Positions 51,763 through 61,259 of a DNA stretch of 64,000 nucleotides are shown here, piece by piece; positions within the stretch are counted from its first letter, which is position 1; the number at the start of each line of letters is the position of its first letter. Below the pieces are notes generated by a model. It searched no databases, had not been told where the DNA came from, and saw only the letters and a program-made list of their open reading frames with translations. The stretch spans positions 248,001 to 312,000 of the forward strand of contig NZ_JOEA01000003.1 of NCBI RefSeq assembly GCF_000719115.1, given 5' to 3'. The stretch is from Lentzea albidocapillata. GTDB taxonomy: Bacteria; Actinomycetota; Actinomycetes; Mycobacteriales; Pseudonocardiaceae. The position numbers and the translations under genes were made by a program.

Positions 51763-51797
51763 GTTGATACTGACACTGCAACCATGACAGTGTCAAC
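51763..51797 (-). promoter_or_regulatory. Probable MerR operator/promoter
   Basis: On the + strand GTTGATACTGACACTG and CATGACAGTGTCAAC form an imperfect inverted repeat (12 of 15). Read leftwards, TTGACA and CAGTAT lie 18 bp apart, or AGTATC 19 bp apart, the long spacer typical of MerR-controlled promoters. The GTG start follows after a few bases, so the transcript is probably leaderless. Confidence 0.6.
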
Positions 51798-51894
51798 GTC
51801 GTAAACCTGATGATGTTCACGCCCGGCAGCCGGGTAGGGTCCGGCGCGTCCGCGCGCCCCTGCAAGCCACCCCACATGAGGACGGAGAGCACGA

Positions 51895-52875
51895 GTGACC
51901 ACGGACGAGGTCGGCACCCTGACCGACCACAGCGCCGCGTTAGCCCGGCTGAGGACGCAGTCGGCCAAGATCCGATACGCGTTGGACCACTGCCTTCCGC
52001 GCGACTGCACAGTCGAGGACGTTCGCCGCTGGCTGCACAAGCAGGGCCAGGCGGTGCCCAGCAGTTCCCACACCAGGACGATCGTGAACGAGTGGCGCGC
52101 CAGTAACCGCATGAGCGACACGAACGGCCATGTGCTGCTCACGCCGGAACTCATCGCTGAGCTCGACAAGGCCGAGACCCCCTCTCCGGAACCGGCCACC
52201 GAGCCCTCGAAGCCCGCCGGGGCCAAGGGTTTCTACGCCGTCGCGCTGATGAGCATCGGCGTCAGCGTCGACACCTCGTGGCGGTTCTTCGAGCAGCGCC
52301 TGGGCATCACCGACGTCGTGGAACGGGTCGTCCTGTTCTCCGTGATGGAGGCGGCGCTCGTGGCGTGCGGCTGGGCGATGCGCGGTGGCGTGCGCCAGAA
52401 CGGCCGTCCCGGTCCCGCTCGCCTCGTGGCGTGGGCGCTGACGGCGTTCGCCGCTTTCGCGGCCTTCAGCCTGTCCGGCCCGGTCGCCGGCACCGCCCGC
52501 GTCCTGCTCGGTCCGGTCCTCGGCCTGGTCATGCTGCACCTGGCGCTCGGTATCGAGATCCGCGCTTCGCGCCGGCGCACGACCACCTGGGCGCGCGTCG
52601 GGCGTGAGCTGCGCGAACGCGTGTTGTCGTTGCTGGGCCTGGGTGACGACGGCCGCGACGCCCTGGCGCGCACCCGTGACAAGGCGGCGTTGCGCGCCGC
52701 GAAGCTCGCCATCGCAAGCCCGTGGACGCCGCGTCGGAAAGCCCGGCTGCGCAAGGCACTGCACGCCTCGCACGTCGCGCACGACCCGGTGCAGCGCGAT
52801 CGGATGCTGCGCGAACTCGGGGTGCTCCAGCACGCCGACGAGCTCGCCAAGATCACCCAGCCGTCGCCGTGGTGA
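51895..52875 (+). CDS. DUF2637-like membrane protein of unknown function
   Basis: 326 aa from the GTG at 51895. Residues 1-110 are soluble and mostly helical with VRRWLHKQGQAVPSSSHTRTIVNEW. Four hydrophobic stretches follow at about 112-215 (FYAVALMSIGVSVDTSWRFFE, VVLFSVMEAALVACGWAM, RLVAWALTAFAAFAAFSL and VLLGPVLGLVMLHLALGIEI), then a long basic cytoplasmic tail (217-326). The arrangement resembles DUF2637/Spd-type proteins seen in actinomycete plasmids and integrative elements, but no transfer genes are adjacent. The acetyltransferase gene starts inside its stop (GTGA). Confidence 0.65.
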   Translation: MTTDEVGTLTDHSAALARLRTQSAKIRYALDHCLPRDCTVEDVRRWLHKQGQAVPSSSHTRTIVNEWRASNRMSDTNGHVLLTPELIAELDKAETPSPEPATEPSKPAGAKGFYAVALMSIGVSVDTSWRFFEQRLGITDVVERVVLFSVMEAALVACGWAMRGGVRQNGRPGPARLVAWALTAFAAFAAFSLSGPVAGTARVLLGPVLGLVMLHLALGIEIRASRRRTTTWARVGRELRERVLSLLGLGDDGRDALARTRDKAALRAAKLAIASPWTPRRKARLRKALHASHVAHDPVQRDRMLRELGVLQHADELAKITQPSPW

Positions 52876-53396
52876 GTCCGGTCCTGATCTCCGACACGGG
52901 ACTCGCCGCGGAGATCGCCGCCCTGATCAACCGCGTGTACTGCGACGCCGAGAAGGGAATCTGGCTCGAAGGCCAGTCCCGGACCACCGAGGCCGAGGTG
53001 GCGGAGCTCGTCGCCACCGGGCAGATCGCGGTGGCGTGGTCGGGCGATCGCATCGTGGGTTCCGTGCGCGTGCAGGAGATCGAGGACGGTGTGGGCGAGT
53101 TCGGGATGCTGGTCGCCGCGCCCGAGGAGCGTGGCACCGGCATCGGCACGGACCTCGTGTCGTTCGCCGAGAACTGGGGCCGTGAGCAGGGCTTCGCGGA
53201 GATGCAGCTGGAGCTGCTCGTCCCGCAGACGTGGGAGCACCCGGTGAAGGAGTTCCTCCGCGGCTGGTACACGCGCACCGGCTATCGGCTCGTGCGCAAG
53301 GACAGCCTGGAAAGCGCTTATCCGTTCCTGGTGCCGCACCTCGCGTGCCCGTGCGATTTCCTCGTCTTCCGTAAATTCCTCGATCCCAGTAAGTGA
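52872..53396 (+). CDS. GNAT-family N-acetyltransferase
   Basis: 174 aa from the GTG at 52872 (VSPVLISDTGLAAEIAALINRVYCDAEKG), whose GTGA overlaps the upstream stop; the frame is open earlier but inside the previous gene. Acetyl-CoA site is EFGMLVAAPEERGTGIGTDLVSFAENW. The C-terminal WYTRTGYRLVRKDSLESAYPFLVPHL segment resembles actinobacterial acyltransferases. Substrate unknown. Translational coupling to the membrane protein suggests a shared role. Confidence 0.88.
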   Translation: MSPVLISDTGLAAEIAALINRVYCDAEKGIWLEGQSRTTEAEVAELVATGQIAVAWSGDRIVGSVRVQEIEDGVGEFGMLVAAPEERGTGIGTDLVSFAENWGREQGFAEMQLELLVPQTWEHPVKEFLRGWYTRTGYRLVRKDSLESAYPFLVPHLACPCDFLVFRKFLDPSK

Positions 53397-53466
53397 ACTC
53401 TCAACCGGTCTGGCCGAGGTGCGAGGTAGCGTCCGCCTCTCCAAGCCGAGTTAGAGGAGACGAACC

Positions 53467-54606
53467 GTGCGTCGTCGTATGCGTGGCACCGCCGTGGCCG
53501 CGATCGCGCTGACCAGCCTCATGGTGGTGAGCGCCTGTGCGAAGGACTCCGGTGGTGGCACCACCCCCGCCGCGTCGGGCAAGGGCTGCGAGTTCTCGGC
53601 GCCGCCCACCGCGCCCGCCACGTCGAGCACCAGCACCGCCAACGACAAGAAGGTCGACGGCAGCGCGTTGAAGATCGGTCTGGCCTACGACATCGGTGGC
53701 CGCGGCGACGCGTCGTTCAACGATCTGGCCGCCGCCGGGTTCGACAAGGCCATCGCGGACATGGGCGTGAAGAAGGAGAACACCCGCGAGCTGTCCGCGG
53801 CGCCCAACGAGGACGAGTCGGCCAAGCAGACCCGCCTGCGCCAGCTCGCGTCCGAGGGCTTCAACCCGATCGTCGGCGTCGGTTTCGCCTACACCGAGTC
53901 GCTCAAGGTGGTCGCGCCGGAGTTCCCGAACGTCAAGTTCGGCCTGGTCGACTCCGCTGTGGACGGTGTCGCGAACGTGACGCCGCTGGTCTTCGCCGAG
54001 CAGGAGGGCGCGTTCCTCGCGGGCGTCGTCGCCGCGTACCAGAGCAGGAAGTGCCACGTGGGCTTCGTCGGCGGCGTGGACATCCCGCTGATCCAGAAGT
54101 TCGAGGCGGGCTACTTCCAGGGCGCGAAGACCGCCGCGCCGAAGGTCTCGATCGACAAGAAGTACATCACCCCGGCCGGCGACTTCACCGGTTTCCAGGA
54201 CCCGCCCAAGGGCCAGGAGGCCGCGAAGGGCCTGATCGACAAGGGCGCCGACGTCGTCTACCCGGCGGCGGGCGCGTCCGGCATCGGCGTGTTCGCGGCG
54301 GTGAAGGAGGCGGGCGTGCTGGCGATCGGCTGCGACGCCGACCAGTACAACCAGCCCGCCGTCGCGGCCAACCGCGACGTCATCGTGGCCTCCAGCCTCA
54401 AGCGCGTGGACGTCGCCGTCTACGACTTCTTCCACGCCGCCGCGGCGAACGACCTCGCGTCGCTGCCGAAGGTCTTCGACCTGAAGTCGGACGGCGTGGG
54501 CTACGCGACGTCGGGCGGCAAGATCGACGCGAAGCTGCAGGGCATCCTGGAGGGCTACAGGGCCCAGATCATCGAGGGCAGGATCAAGGTCGCGGACGCG
54601 GTCTAG
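53467..54606 (+). CDS. BMP-family (PnrA-like) substrate-binding lipoprotein
   Basis: 379 aa. The lipobox VVSAC puts the lipidated Cys at residue 24, followed by a Gly/Thr-rich linker. The mature part matches basic membrane protein/nucleoside-binding receptors: [75 protein letters not shown] and [21 protein letters not shown]. It would bind purine nucleosides or similar compounds for an ABC importer, but no ATPase or permease gene is near. The GTG start is preceded by AGAGGAG. Confidence 0.92.
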   Translation: MRRRMRGTAVAAIALTSLMVVSACAKDSGGGTTPAASGKGCEFSAPPTAPATSSTSTANDKKVDGSALKIGLAYDIGGRGDASFNDLAAAGFDKAIADMGVKKENTRELSAAPNEDESAKQTRLRQLASEGFNPIVGVGFAYTESLKVVAPEFPNVKFGLVDSAVDGVANVTPLVFAEQEGAFLAGVVAAYQSRKCHVGFVGGVDIPLIQKFEAGYFQGAKTAAPKVSIDKKYITPAGDFTGFQDPPKGQEAAKGLIDKGADVVYPAAGASGIGVFAAVKEAGVLAIGCDADQYNQPAVAANRDVIVASSLKRVDVAVYDFFHAAAANDLASLPKVFDLKSDGVGYATSGGKIDAKLQGILEGYRAQIIEGRIKVADAV

Positions 54607-54625
54607 CCGACCGCGCGGCCGGGGA

Positions 54626-55219
54626 TCAGGCGAGGTTGATCGCCGCGAGCAGGAGGTGGAGTTCGGCCTCGGCGGCGTCGTGGGCGCCGGTCTCGACGAA
54701 GACCGACCGGGCCAGGGCGGTGCCGATCAGCACCAGCGTCAGCACGTCGACCTGCGCGCTGCCGACGGCGTTCGCGAGCTCCCCTCGGCCGGTGGCCCGG
54801 CCGATGAGCGCGCCGAGCTCGCCGCGCACCGCCAGGTAGACGTCGTCGTGCAGGATCCGGCGCAGGTCCGGGTCGTGCGCGGCCTGGCCCATCAGCGAGA
54901 GCAACGCGGGACCGGTGGCGGCTTCGAGGATCTTCCGCTTGCGCGCCAGGAGTTCCCGCAGGTCGCCCTCGAGGGTGCCGGTGTTGATCCCGGTCAGCTC
55001 CGCCTGGGCGATGTGCCGGGCCACGGCGCCGGCGAGGGCCTGCTTGGAGGGCCAGCGGCGGTAGAGGGACGCGGTCGAGGCGCCCGCACGCTTGGCGACG
55101 GCGGTCGTGGTGAAGGAGGCCCACCCCGACTCGGTGAGGACCTCGATCGCCGCGGTGATCAGGGCCGCGTCCACCCGCGGGTCTTTGGGGCGCCCCTGTG
55201 CCGCGTCGGCTTTCGTCAT
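54626..55219 (-). CDS. TetR-family regulator, probably of the divergent aldehyde dehydrogenase
   Basis: 197 aa from the ATG at 55219 ([32 protein letters not shown]). The helix-turn-helix reads [35 protein letters not shown]. The C-terminal domain with [34 protein letters not shown] is of the TetR C-terminal 16-like type. The much longer open frame to 55906 is antisense to the neighbouring gene. A 24-bp dyad lies 24 bp upstream, between it and the aldehyde dehydrogenase gene. Confidence 0.9.
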   Translation of the reverse strand: MTKADAAQGRPKDPRVDAALITAAIEVLTESGWASFTTTAVAKRAGASTASLYRRWPSKQALAGAVARHIAQAELTGINTGTLEGDLRELLARKRKILEAATGPALLSLMGQAAHDPDLRRILHDDVYLAVRGELGALIGRATGRGELANAVGSAQVDVLTLVLIGTALARSVFVETGAHDAAEAELHLLLAAINLA

Positions 55220-55243
55220 CCCGGCCAGCATACCCGGGCGAAG

Positions 55244-55267
55244 AAACGAAAAGGATCTGTTTCGTAT
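55244..55267. promoter_or_regulatory. Probable TetR operator
   Basis: AAACGAAAAGG-AT-CTGTTTCGTAT: eight of eleven arm positions match (AxACGAAA half-site). It lies in the 66-bp divergent gap between the TetR gene (start 55219) and the aldehyde dehydrogenase gene (start 55286). Confidence 0.65.
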
Positions 55268-55285
55268 TGGGGTACGGTGGGGCGC

Positions 55286-56704
55286 ATGCCCACGACGACA
55301 GCTGACATCGCCGCGACCGTCTCCGGCGCCCGCGAGGTGTTCGACTCCGGCGTCACCCGTCCCCTGGCCGCCCGTACCGCCGGTCTCCGGGCGTTGCGCG
55401 CGATGCTCACCGAGAACGAGGCCGCGTTCGAGGCTGCCCTGTGGAGCGACCTGCACAAAGGCGCGGGCGAGGCGCAGCTGACGGAGATCGGCGTGGTGCT
55501 GGCGGAGATCAGCCACACGCTGCGCCACCTGCGGAGGTGGTCGCGATCCAGGCGCGGCCCGGTGCCGCTGGGCCTGTGGCCGGCGCGGGCGCGGCTGGTG
55601 CCCGAGCCGCTCGGCGTGGTGCTGGTGATCGCACCGTGGAACTACCCGATGCAGCTGCTGCTCGACCCGCTGGTCGGTGTGCTGGCGGCGGGCAACACGG
55701 CGGTTCTCAAGCCGAGCGAGCTGGCGCCGGAGACGTCGGCACTGATCGCGCGGCTCGTGCCCGCCTACTTCCCCGACGGCACCGTGCGCGTGGTCGAGGG
55801 TGCTGTCCCGGAGGCGACCGAACTGCTGGCGCAACGGTTCGACCACATCGTCTTCACGGGCAGCGGCACGGTCGGCCGGATCGTGATGCGGGCCGCGGCA
55901 GAGCACCTGACGCCGGTGACGCTGGAACTGGGCGGCAAGTCACCCGTCTGGTTCGACGACGACGCCCACCTCGACCAGGCGGCGCGGCGGCTGGTGTGGG
56001 CGAAGTTCACCAACGCGGGCCAGACGTGCGTCGCCCCCGACTACGTGATGACCACCCCCGACCGGGTCCCCGCACTCGTGGAGGCGCTCGGGAGGGCGAT
56101 CACGGACCTGTGGGGTGCCGACCTGCGGGCGAGCGAGGACTACGGCCGGATCGTGGACGAGCGGCAGTTCGACCGGCTCGTGTCCCTGCTGGACGGCACG
56201 AACGTGGTGATCGGCGGCGACCACGACCGGGCGGAGCGGTACCTCGCGCCCACGGTCGTGACCTTGAGTGGCGACCGTCTGTCCGTTGGCCCGGACGCGG
56301 CCCATCCGGTGCTGCGCGAGGAGATCTTCGGCCCCGTGCTGCCCGTCGTCGCGGTCGACTCCGCCGAGCAGGCGATCGACGTCGTCAACGCCTGGGACAA
56401 GCCCCTCGCGCTGTACGTGTTCACGTCGTCCGCCCGCACCCGCCGCCTGTTCGAGCAGCGAACGTCCTCCGGCGCGGTCGTCCACGACGCGGGCCTGATC
56501 CACGTGGCGGCGAGCGGGCTGCCGTTCGGCGGCGTCGGCGCCAGCGGGATGGGCGCCTATCACGGCCGGTACTCGTGGAACGCCTTCTCCCACCTCAAGC
56601 CCGTGCTGCGCAAGCCTCTTGCGTTCGACACGCTCCGCCTCGCCCAGCCGCCGTTCGGCGGCCTCGGATCGCGCCTCGCCCAGCGCGTGATGCGCCGCGG
56701 GTGA
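55286..56704 (+). CDS. NAD(P)-dependent aldehyde dehydrogenase
   Basis: 472 aa, oxidises aldehydes to acids. The general base is Glu215 in ELGGKSP, the nucleophile is Cys248 in [11 protein letters not shown], and cofactor motifs are APWNYPMQL (117-125), [10 protein letters not shown] and [10 protein letters not shown]. The short C-terminus and [21 protein letters not shown] place it in the class-3 ALDH group (fatty/aromatic aldehydes). The start at 55286 follows GGGG-rich DNA; the large upstream open frame is antisense to tetR. It is divergent from its likely TetR repressor. Confidence 0.94.
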   Translation: MPTTTADIAATVSGAREVFDSGVTRPLAARTAGLRALRAMLTENEAAFEAALWSDLHKGAGEAQLTEIGVVLAEISHTLRHLRRWSRSRRGPVPLGLWPARARLVPEPLGVVLVIAPWNYPMQLLLDPLVGVLAAGNTAVLKPSELAPETSALIARLVPAYFPDGTVRVVEGAVPEATELLAQRFDHIVFTGSGTVGRIVMRAAAEHLTPVTLELGGKSPVWFDDDAHLDQAARRLVWAKFTNAGQTCVAPDYVMTTPDRVPALVEALGRAITDLWGADLRASEDYGRIVDERQFDRLVSLLDGTNVVIGGDHDRAERYLAPTVVTLSGDRLSVGPDAAHPVLREEIFGPVLPVVAVDSAEQAIDVVNAWDKPLALYVFTSSARTRRLFEQRTSSGAVVHDAGLIHVAASGLPFGGVGASGMGAYHGRYSWNAFSHLKPVLRKPLAFDTLRLAQPPFGGLGSRLAQRVMRRG

Positions 56705-56762
56705 CGTGACGGTCGTCGCCGTTCTGCCTCACTGAATCCCGTTGTTCTGCTTTGATCATGCG

Positions 56763-57455
56763 GTGTTCTGGGACTGGGTCGAACGGGTGTCGTGGGTAGC
56801 GGGGATCATCAGTGCCGTCATCGCGCTCATCGCGTCGCTGATGGCGTCCCGCTCCGCCGCACTCGCCACCCGCCAGATGGCGATGCTCGTCGCGGCGGCC
56901 ACGGACAAGCCGGAACTGCTCCAGACGCTCGAACTGGAGGCACGCGAGCGCTCGGAGGCCGTGCAGCGCCGGGTGCGCGCCGTGGTGGTGTCGACGTTGA
57001 CGATGATCGCGTCTTTGGGAGCCATCGCCCTGGCGGCCGTCATGCTGGCGAACCTGCCGGACCACGTGAGCACCCGGGTCGTGGGCGGTGACGCTCCCCG
57101 GACCGTGCAGGAGTGCGCCGGCAGCGGAGAAGCCACGGTCTGCGCGCCCGTGCACGTGTACGAACTGGCGGCCGGGGCGCAGGTGAAGACGCGGTTCGGC
57201 GGTCTCGGCCGCACTCCGGCGCGCACGGGACACGGCGGGCTCTCGGTCGAACTGCACGGCTGCGAGTCCGAGGTGAGGTGGCACGTCGAGCTCGACGGCA
57301 GGACCGTCGCCGAGGCCGTGTCGCGCGATGTCCTGGTGAACACCGAGTTCCCGACGACGAGCGACCGCGAGTACACCTTCGTCGCCGAACGCGCGGGTGG
57401 GGACTGCGCCACCACGGAACTGCGCGTGCGCACCGGATTCACGTTCAGCGGCTAG
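56763..57455 (+). CDS. Membrane-anchored hypothetical protein
   Basis: 230 aa from the GTG at 56763 (VFWDWVERVSWVAG); an upstream TTG at 56742 is less likely. One span is near 9-32 (GIISAVIALIASLMASRSAALA), a charged coil-like helix follows, then a second span (about 70-95, VVSTLTMIASLGAIALAAVMLA). The C-terminal 120 residues lie on the other side with Cys pairs (QECAGSGEATVCAP and GCESEV ... GDCATTEL) and beta-rich composition. Family not recognised. Its TAG stop overlaps the stop of the convergent CGNR gene as CTAG (57452-57455). Confidence 0.6.
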   Translation: MFWDWVERVSWVAGIISAVIALIASLMASRSAALATRQMAMLVAAATDKPELLQTLELEARERSEAVQRRVRAVVVSTLTMIASLGAIALAAVMLANLPDHVSTRVVGGDAPRTVQECAGSGEATVCAPVHVYELAAGAQVKTRFGGLGRTPARTGHGGLSVELHGCESEVRWHVELDGRTVAEAVSRDVLVNTEFPTTSDREYTFVAERAGGDCATTELRVRTGFTFSG

Positions 57456-58006
57456 CCACCGTCCGCACGCCGTTCGCGGAACGCGATCATGTTCATCCGG
57501 TTGCCGCACCGCACCGTGCAGAACCGCTTCAACCCGTTGCGGGACAGGTCGAGCAGGAGCCCCTCGCAGTCGTCGGCCGCGCAGACCCGCAGGCGATCCA
57601 TCTCGTTCATCCGGATCACGTCGATGAGGGCGAGCGCGGCCTCGACCCGCATGCGTTCGGCGAGCGGCGAGGTGGGCTCGGTGGCGTGCATGTGCCAGTC
57701 GAGGTCGTCGTGCCGCACGAGATGCGGCAGCGCCTTCGCGTCGCGCAACATCTTGTTGACGGCCTCGACGGCGTCATCGCGGCCGAGCAACCACACGCGC
57801 CTGAGCAGCGCGCGCGTCAGATGGACGTCCCGCAGTTCAGCCTCGTCGCCGTCGATGCGCCCCGAGTAGTGGAACCGGCCGAGCAGGGCCGTCAACTGGC
57901 CGACGGTGGCCAGCTCGTCATCGCCGCCACGCGACGCCGACGGGTCCGTGTTGCACAGTGCCACGACGAACGCGAGCGACTCCTCCGTGTCAGGGGCAAA
58001 ACGCAA
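57452..58006 (-). CDS. CGNR zinc-finger (ABATE-domain) regulator
   Basis: 184 aa. The ABATE-like N-terminal domain (about 1-125) starts FAPDTEESLAFVVALCNT. The C-terminal CGNR zinc finger (about 138-178) reads CAADDCEGLLLDLSRNGLKRFCTVRCGNRMNMIAFRERR. CGNR proteins are probable transcription regulators. The start is TTG at 58006 with a strong AAGGAG upstream, and no ATG or GTG fits better. It is divergent from an EamA transporter, the usual partner of this family, so it likely controls that gene. Confidence 0.9.
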   Translation of the reverse strand: MRFAPDTEESLAFVVALCNTDPSASRGGDDELATVGQLTALLGRFHYSGRIDGDEAELRDVHLTRALLRRVWLLGRDDAVEAVNKMLRDAKALPHLVRHDDLDWHMHATEPTSPLAERMRVEAALALIDVIRMNEMDRLRVCAADDCEGLLLDLSRNGLKRFCTVRCGNRMNMIAFRERRADGG

Positions 58007-58093
58007 ATTGACTCCTTACCGAGACCGGCCTAGCGTCAGGGTCATGAGCCAGGTTAGACCATGACACTGTCCGGAACCGGGAGGCACGCGACC

Positions 58094-59032
58094 ATGGGGA
58101 TTCCGTCGAAGTCCACGGGCCTGATCGCGGCGGCGGTCTCGTTCATCTCGTTCGGTACCTCCGGCGCGTTCGTCAAACCGCTGCTGGAGGCCGGCTGGTC
58201 CCCCGCCGCCGCCGTCACGGTCCGCGCGCTCACCGCCGGTCTGGTGCTGCTGCCGTTCGTCCTCGTCCTGATGCGCGGCCGCTGGACGTTGCTGCGGCAG
58301 GCCCGCTGGCCGGTGCTGGGCATGGGCCTGGTGGGCGTGGCGGTCACCCAGGTGCTCTACTTCGCCGCCATCCAGCGGATCCCGGTGGCGACGGCACTGC
58401 TCATCGAGTTCCTCGCGCCGCTCCTCCTCGTCGGCTTCACCTGGGCGGTCAGCAGGCGCACACCCGCACCCGTCGTCCTGGTCGGCTCGGTCCTCGCGGT
58501 CGGCGGCCTGGTGCTGGTGATCGGCCCCGGCGCGATCCAGGCCGTGGACCCCATCGGCCTGGCCGCCGCTTTCGGTGCCGCCATCGGGTGTTCCGTGTAC
58601 TTCGTGATCGCCGCCCGCCCCAACAACGGCCTGCCGCCGGTGGCACTCGCCGGCGCCGGCCTGCTGCTCGCCGTACCGGTGCTGGCCCTGGTGGGAGCCA
58701 CGGGCCTGCTGCCGTTCACCGCCACGTTCGGCGACGTGCCGCTGTTCGGCACCCCCACGCCCTGGTGGGTGCCGCTGCTCGTCGTCGCGGTCATCGGCAC
58801 CGCGCTGGCCTACGCGAGCGGCATCACCGCCTCGGGGATCCTCGGCTCACGGCTGGCGTCGTTCATCGCGCTGCTGGAGGTCGTCTCCGCCTCGCTGTTC
58901 GCCTGGCTCCTGCTGGGCGAGGGGCTCTCGCCGTTGCAGCTGCTCGGCGGCCTGCTGATCCTGGGCGGCATCGCCTCGGTCCGCGCCGAACGCCAGACAG
59001 TGGAACCGGTCGCCACGCCCGCGCACGTCTAG
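58094..59032 (+). CDS. EamA-family (DMT) transporter
   Basis: 312 aa, ten spans in two EamA repeats (AAVSFISFGTSGAFVKPLLEAG and the second half from about 150). It is a drug/metabolite transporter of RhtA/YddG style; the substrate is unknown. Start: the frame opens at 58061 (MTLSGTGRHAT), but CGGGAGG nine bases before the ATG at 58094 (MGIPSKSTGLIAAAVSF) decides for the later start. It is divergent from the CGNR regulator with an 87-bp gap, and the next small kinase gene follows after 38 bp. Confidence 0.9.
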   Translation: MGIPSKSTGLIAAAVSFISFGTSGAFVKPLLEAGWSPAAAVTVRALTAGLVLLPFVLVLMRGRWTLLRQARWPVLGMGLVGVAVTQVLYFAAIQRIPVATALLIEFLAPLLLVGFTWAVSRRTPAPVVLVGSVLAVGGLVLVIGPGAIQAVDPIGLAAAFGAAIGCSVYFVIAARPNNGLPPVALAGAGLLLAVPVLALVGATGLLPFTATFGDVPLFGTPTPWWVPLLVVAVIGTALAYASGITASGILGSRLASFIALLEVVSASLFAWLLLGEGLSPLQLLGGLLILGGIASVRAERQTVEPVATPAHV

Positions 59033-59070
59033 GTCCTGCGCGGCGCGGTTCCTCTGGCACGATCGCGGCC

Positions 59071-59532
59071 ATGGAACGCGTCGTCATCCTCGGCCGTGGC
59101 GGCGCCGGGAAGTCCACCCTCGCCACGGCCCTGGGCACCGCGACCGGGCTGCCCGTCATCGAACTCGACAAGCACTTCTGGGGACCGGACCTGGAACCGA
59201 CCCCGCACGACCTCTGGTCCATCGTCCAGGGCGAACTCGCCGCCGAAGACCGGTGGATCATGGACGGCGACCTCGGCCCCCACGACGTCCTCGAGGTCCG
59301 GCTGCGCAGGGCGGACACCGTGCTCCTGCTCGACTACTCCTTCCCTCGCTGCGCCTGGCGCGCACTGCTCAGGTCCCGCGAGAACGCCGACTTCTGGCGC
59401 TGGGTGTGGTCGTGGCGTCGCAGGTACCGGCCGCTCCTGCTGGACGCGATCACGGCTCACGCCGGCAACGCGCGGCTGCACGTGTTCCGGAGTCCGCGGG
59501 CGACGGCTCGCTTCCTCGCGCAGCACTCGTGA
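59071..59532 (+). CDS. Adenylate-kinase-like P-loop protein (DNA topology modulation type)
   Basis: 153 aa with P-loop GRGGAGKST (8-16), ELDKHFWGPDLEPTP, WIMDGDLGPHDVLEVRLRRADTVLLLDYS and the FPRCAWRALLR helix. This matches the small nucleoside-kinase-like proteins named FlaR or DNA topology modulation protein in some bacteria; the acceptor is unknown. It lacks the usual adenylate-kinase lid. A 17-bp perfect hairpin follows immediately after its stop. Confidence 0.85.
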   Translation: MERVVILGRGGAGKSTLATALGTATGLPVIELDKHFWGPDLEPTPHDLWSIVQGELAAEDRWIMDGDLGPHDVLEVRLRRADTVLLLDYSFPRCAWRALLRSRENADFWRWVWSWRRRYRPLLLDAITAHAGNARLHVFRSPRATARFLAQHS

Positions 59533-59578
59533 CACGACCGTGCCCGGCGTCCACAGTGGAGCGCCGGGCACGGTCGTG
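59533..59578. terminator. Long hairpin between convergent genes
   Basis: Perfect 17-bp stem CACGACCGTGCCCGGCG (59533-59549) and CGCCGGGCACGGTCGTG (59562-59578), loop of 12 bases with a small inner stem (CCA/TGG). It starts on the base after the TGA at 59530-59532 and ends 10 bp before the end of the convergent CBM2 gene. It very likely ends transcription in both directions. Confidence 0.85.
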
Positions 59579-59588
59579 ACAGGAGGTG

Positions 59589-61259
59589 TTACGGGGTGAC
59601 GGGAGCGTTGGTCAGGCCCTTCACCGCCCCGGTCACGGTGTTGGAGGAGTGGACGACGTTGGGCAGCGCCGAGCACTTCGACACCGACGTGACGTAGATG
59701 GCGTACTGGCCCACGCCGCCGAGGTCCGAACGGTTGTTGCGCCAGGTGTTGCCGCAGCCGTTGGGCAGGGCCGGGGTGGTGCTGGTGTTGTGCGTCTCGT
59801 AGCCGTTGGCGAAGGTGCCGGGGCTGCGGAACGTGCCCGTGTTGTCCTCGATCACGTAGCCGATGCCCTTGACGTCGACCCAGGAGTCGGCCGAGTTCTG
59901 ACCGCTGATGCCCTGGCCGTCGAAGGTGTTGCCGCGGATAACACCGTCGTAGGTGCCTTCCTTGACGTCGATGGCCTCGGCCGCGACGTTCGGGCCGATC
60001 CTGTTGTTCAGCACCTGGACGCGGTCGCTGCGGTCGATGCCGCCGTTGTTGCCGTGGCAGGCCCAGTTCGAGTTGGCGGAACCGAGGTACACGCCTTCGC
60101 CGTAGCCGCGCTGAACCAGGCCGGTGTCGGTGATCGTGGAGTTGCGGATGATGCCGTCGGCCGAGGAACGGCGGAAGTGGACCGCTTCCTCGTCGAGGTG
60201 GTGCACCGAGACCGCGTCGATCGTGGTGTGGTGCGAGTTGTCGAGGACGATGCCCTTCTTCGACTCCTGCACGGTGAACCCGGTGAGGTTCCAGTACGGG
60301 GACCCGAAGAGCCACAGGCCGTAGCCGGAGTCCCAGCCCGCGGTGGGCGCGGGGCAGGACGGGGCGACGCCGCTGGGGCCGTCGTTGATGAGGACGGCGT
60401 CACGCGGGCCGCTCAGGGTGATGCGCTGGGACGCGGTGCCCGCCCGGCCGTTGGCGACGAACGAGCCGCGGTACGTGCCCGCCGCCATCCTGATCGTCTG
60501 GCCGGGAGTGGCCGCCGCCAACGCTGCCTGGAGCTGTGCCGCGGTGGACACGTCGACGGTGCTGCCGCCGCCGCTGCCTGGGCTGGTCGTCGCGCTCACG
60601 GCGGTGCTCGCCGCCGACCTGTTGCCCGCCGCGTCCCTGGCACGCACCGAGAACGAGTACGCGGTGGCCGGCGACAGGCCGCTGACGGTCGCCGACGTGC
60701 CGGTGACGGTCGTGCTGACCGCGTTGCCGAGCAGCACCTCGTAGCCGGTGACGCCGACGTTGTCGGTCGACGCCGTCCATGCGAGCGACACCGAACTGGA
60801 GGTCACGCCGGTGGATCGCAGGCTGGTCGGCACGGTGGGCGCCTGCGTGTCCACGGGCGGGGTGGTGCCGCCGCCGCACGACACACCGTTGATCGTGCAG
60901 TTCGCCGGCAGGCCGCCGCCGGACGCGTTGAAGCCGAACTTCGTGCTGGCACCGGGTTTGACGGCACCGTTGAAGCCCGCGTTGGTGAACTTGTGGTGCT
61001 GGCCCGTGGACGTGCGGACCGAGCTCCACGAACTGGTGATCGTGGTGCCGGACGGCAGGTCGAACTCGACCGTCCACGACGTGCTCGCGGCGTCACCGGA
61101 GTTGGTGATCGTCACGTCCGCGCCGTAACCGCCGTTCCACACCGACGTCTGGGTGACCGCCGCCTTCAGCACGGGTGCCGCTGCCTGTGCGGACGCGCCG
61201 CTGAGCAGTGCCGCGACGGTCGCGGCGACCCCGGCCAATGCCAGTGCCCTGGTGCCCAT
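59589..61259 (-). CDS. Secreted CBM2-FN3-beta-helix protein
   Basis: 556 aa. A signal peptide (MGTRALALAGVAATVAALLSGASA) is followed by a CBM2 cellulose-binding domain (about 30-130: VWNGGYGADVTITNSGDAASTSWTVEFDLPSG ... GLPANCTINGVSCGG). A fibronectin-III module (about 140-225) and a right-handed beta-helix of pectate-lyase-like type follow (about 240-550: STAAQLQAALAAATPGQTIRMAAGTYRGSF, SWNLTGFTVQESKKGIVLDNSHHTTIDAVSVHHLDEEAVHFRRSSADGIIRNSTITDTG). Catalytic residues cannot be assigned. Its ATG overlaps the last base of the upstream stop (TGATG), so it is coupled to that gene. Confidence 0.9.
   Translation of the reverse strand: MGTRALALAGVAATVAALLSGASAQAAAPVLKAAVTQTSVWNGGYGADVTITNSGDAASTSWTVEFDLPSGTTITSSWSSVRTSTGQHHKFTNAGFNGAVKPGASTKFGFNASGGGLPANCTINGVSCGGGTTPPVDTQAPTVPTSLRSTGVTSSSVSLAWTASTDNVGVTGYEVLLGNAVSTTVTGTSATVSGLSPATAYSFSVRARDAAGNRSAASTAVSATTSPGSGGGSTVDVSTAAQLQAALAAATPGQTIRMAAGTYRGSFVANGRAGTASQRITLSGPRDAVLINDGPSGVAPSCPAPTAGWDSGYGLWLFGSPYWNLTGFTVQESKKGIVLDNSHHTTIDAVSVHHLDEEAVHFRRSSADGIIRNSTITDTGLVQRGYGEGVYLGSANSNWACHGNNGGIDRSDRVQVLNNRIGPNVAAEAIDVKEGTYDGVIRGNTFDGQGISGQNSADSWVDVKGIGYVIEDNTGTFRSPGTFANGYETHNTSTTPALPNGCGNTWRNNRSDLGGVGQYAIYVTSVSKCSALPNVVHSSNTVTGAVKGLTNAPVTP

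Noticed and set aside
51895..52875. Integrative conjugative element remnant
   Set aside because: Only one DUF2637-like gene is seen, with no integrase, replication or transfer genes and no att-like repeats.
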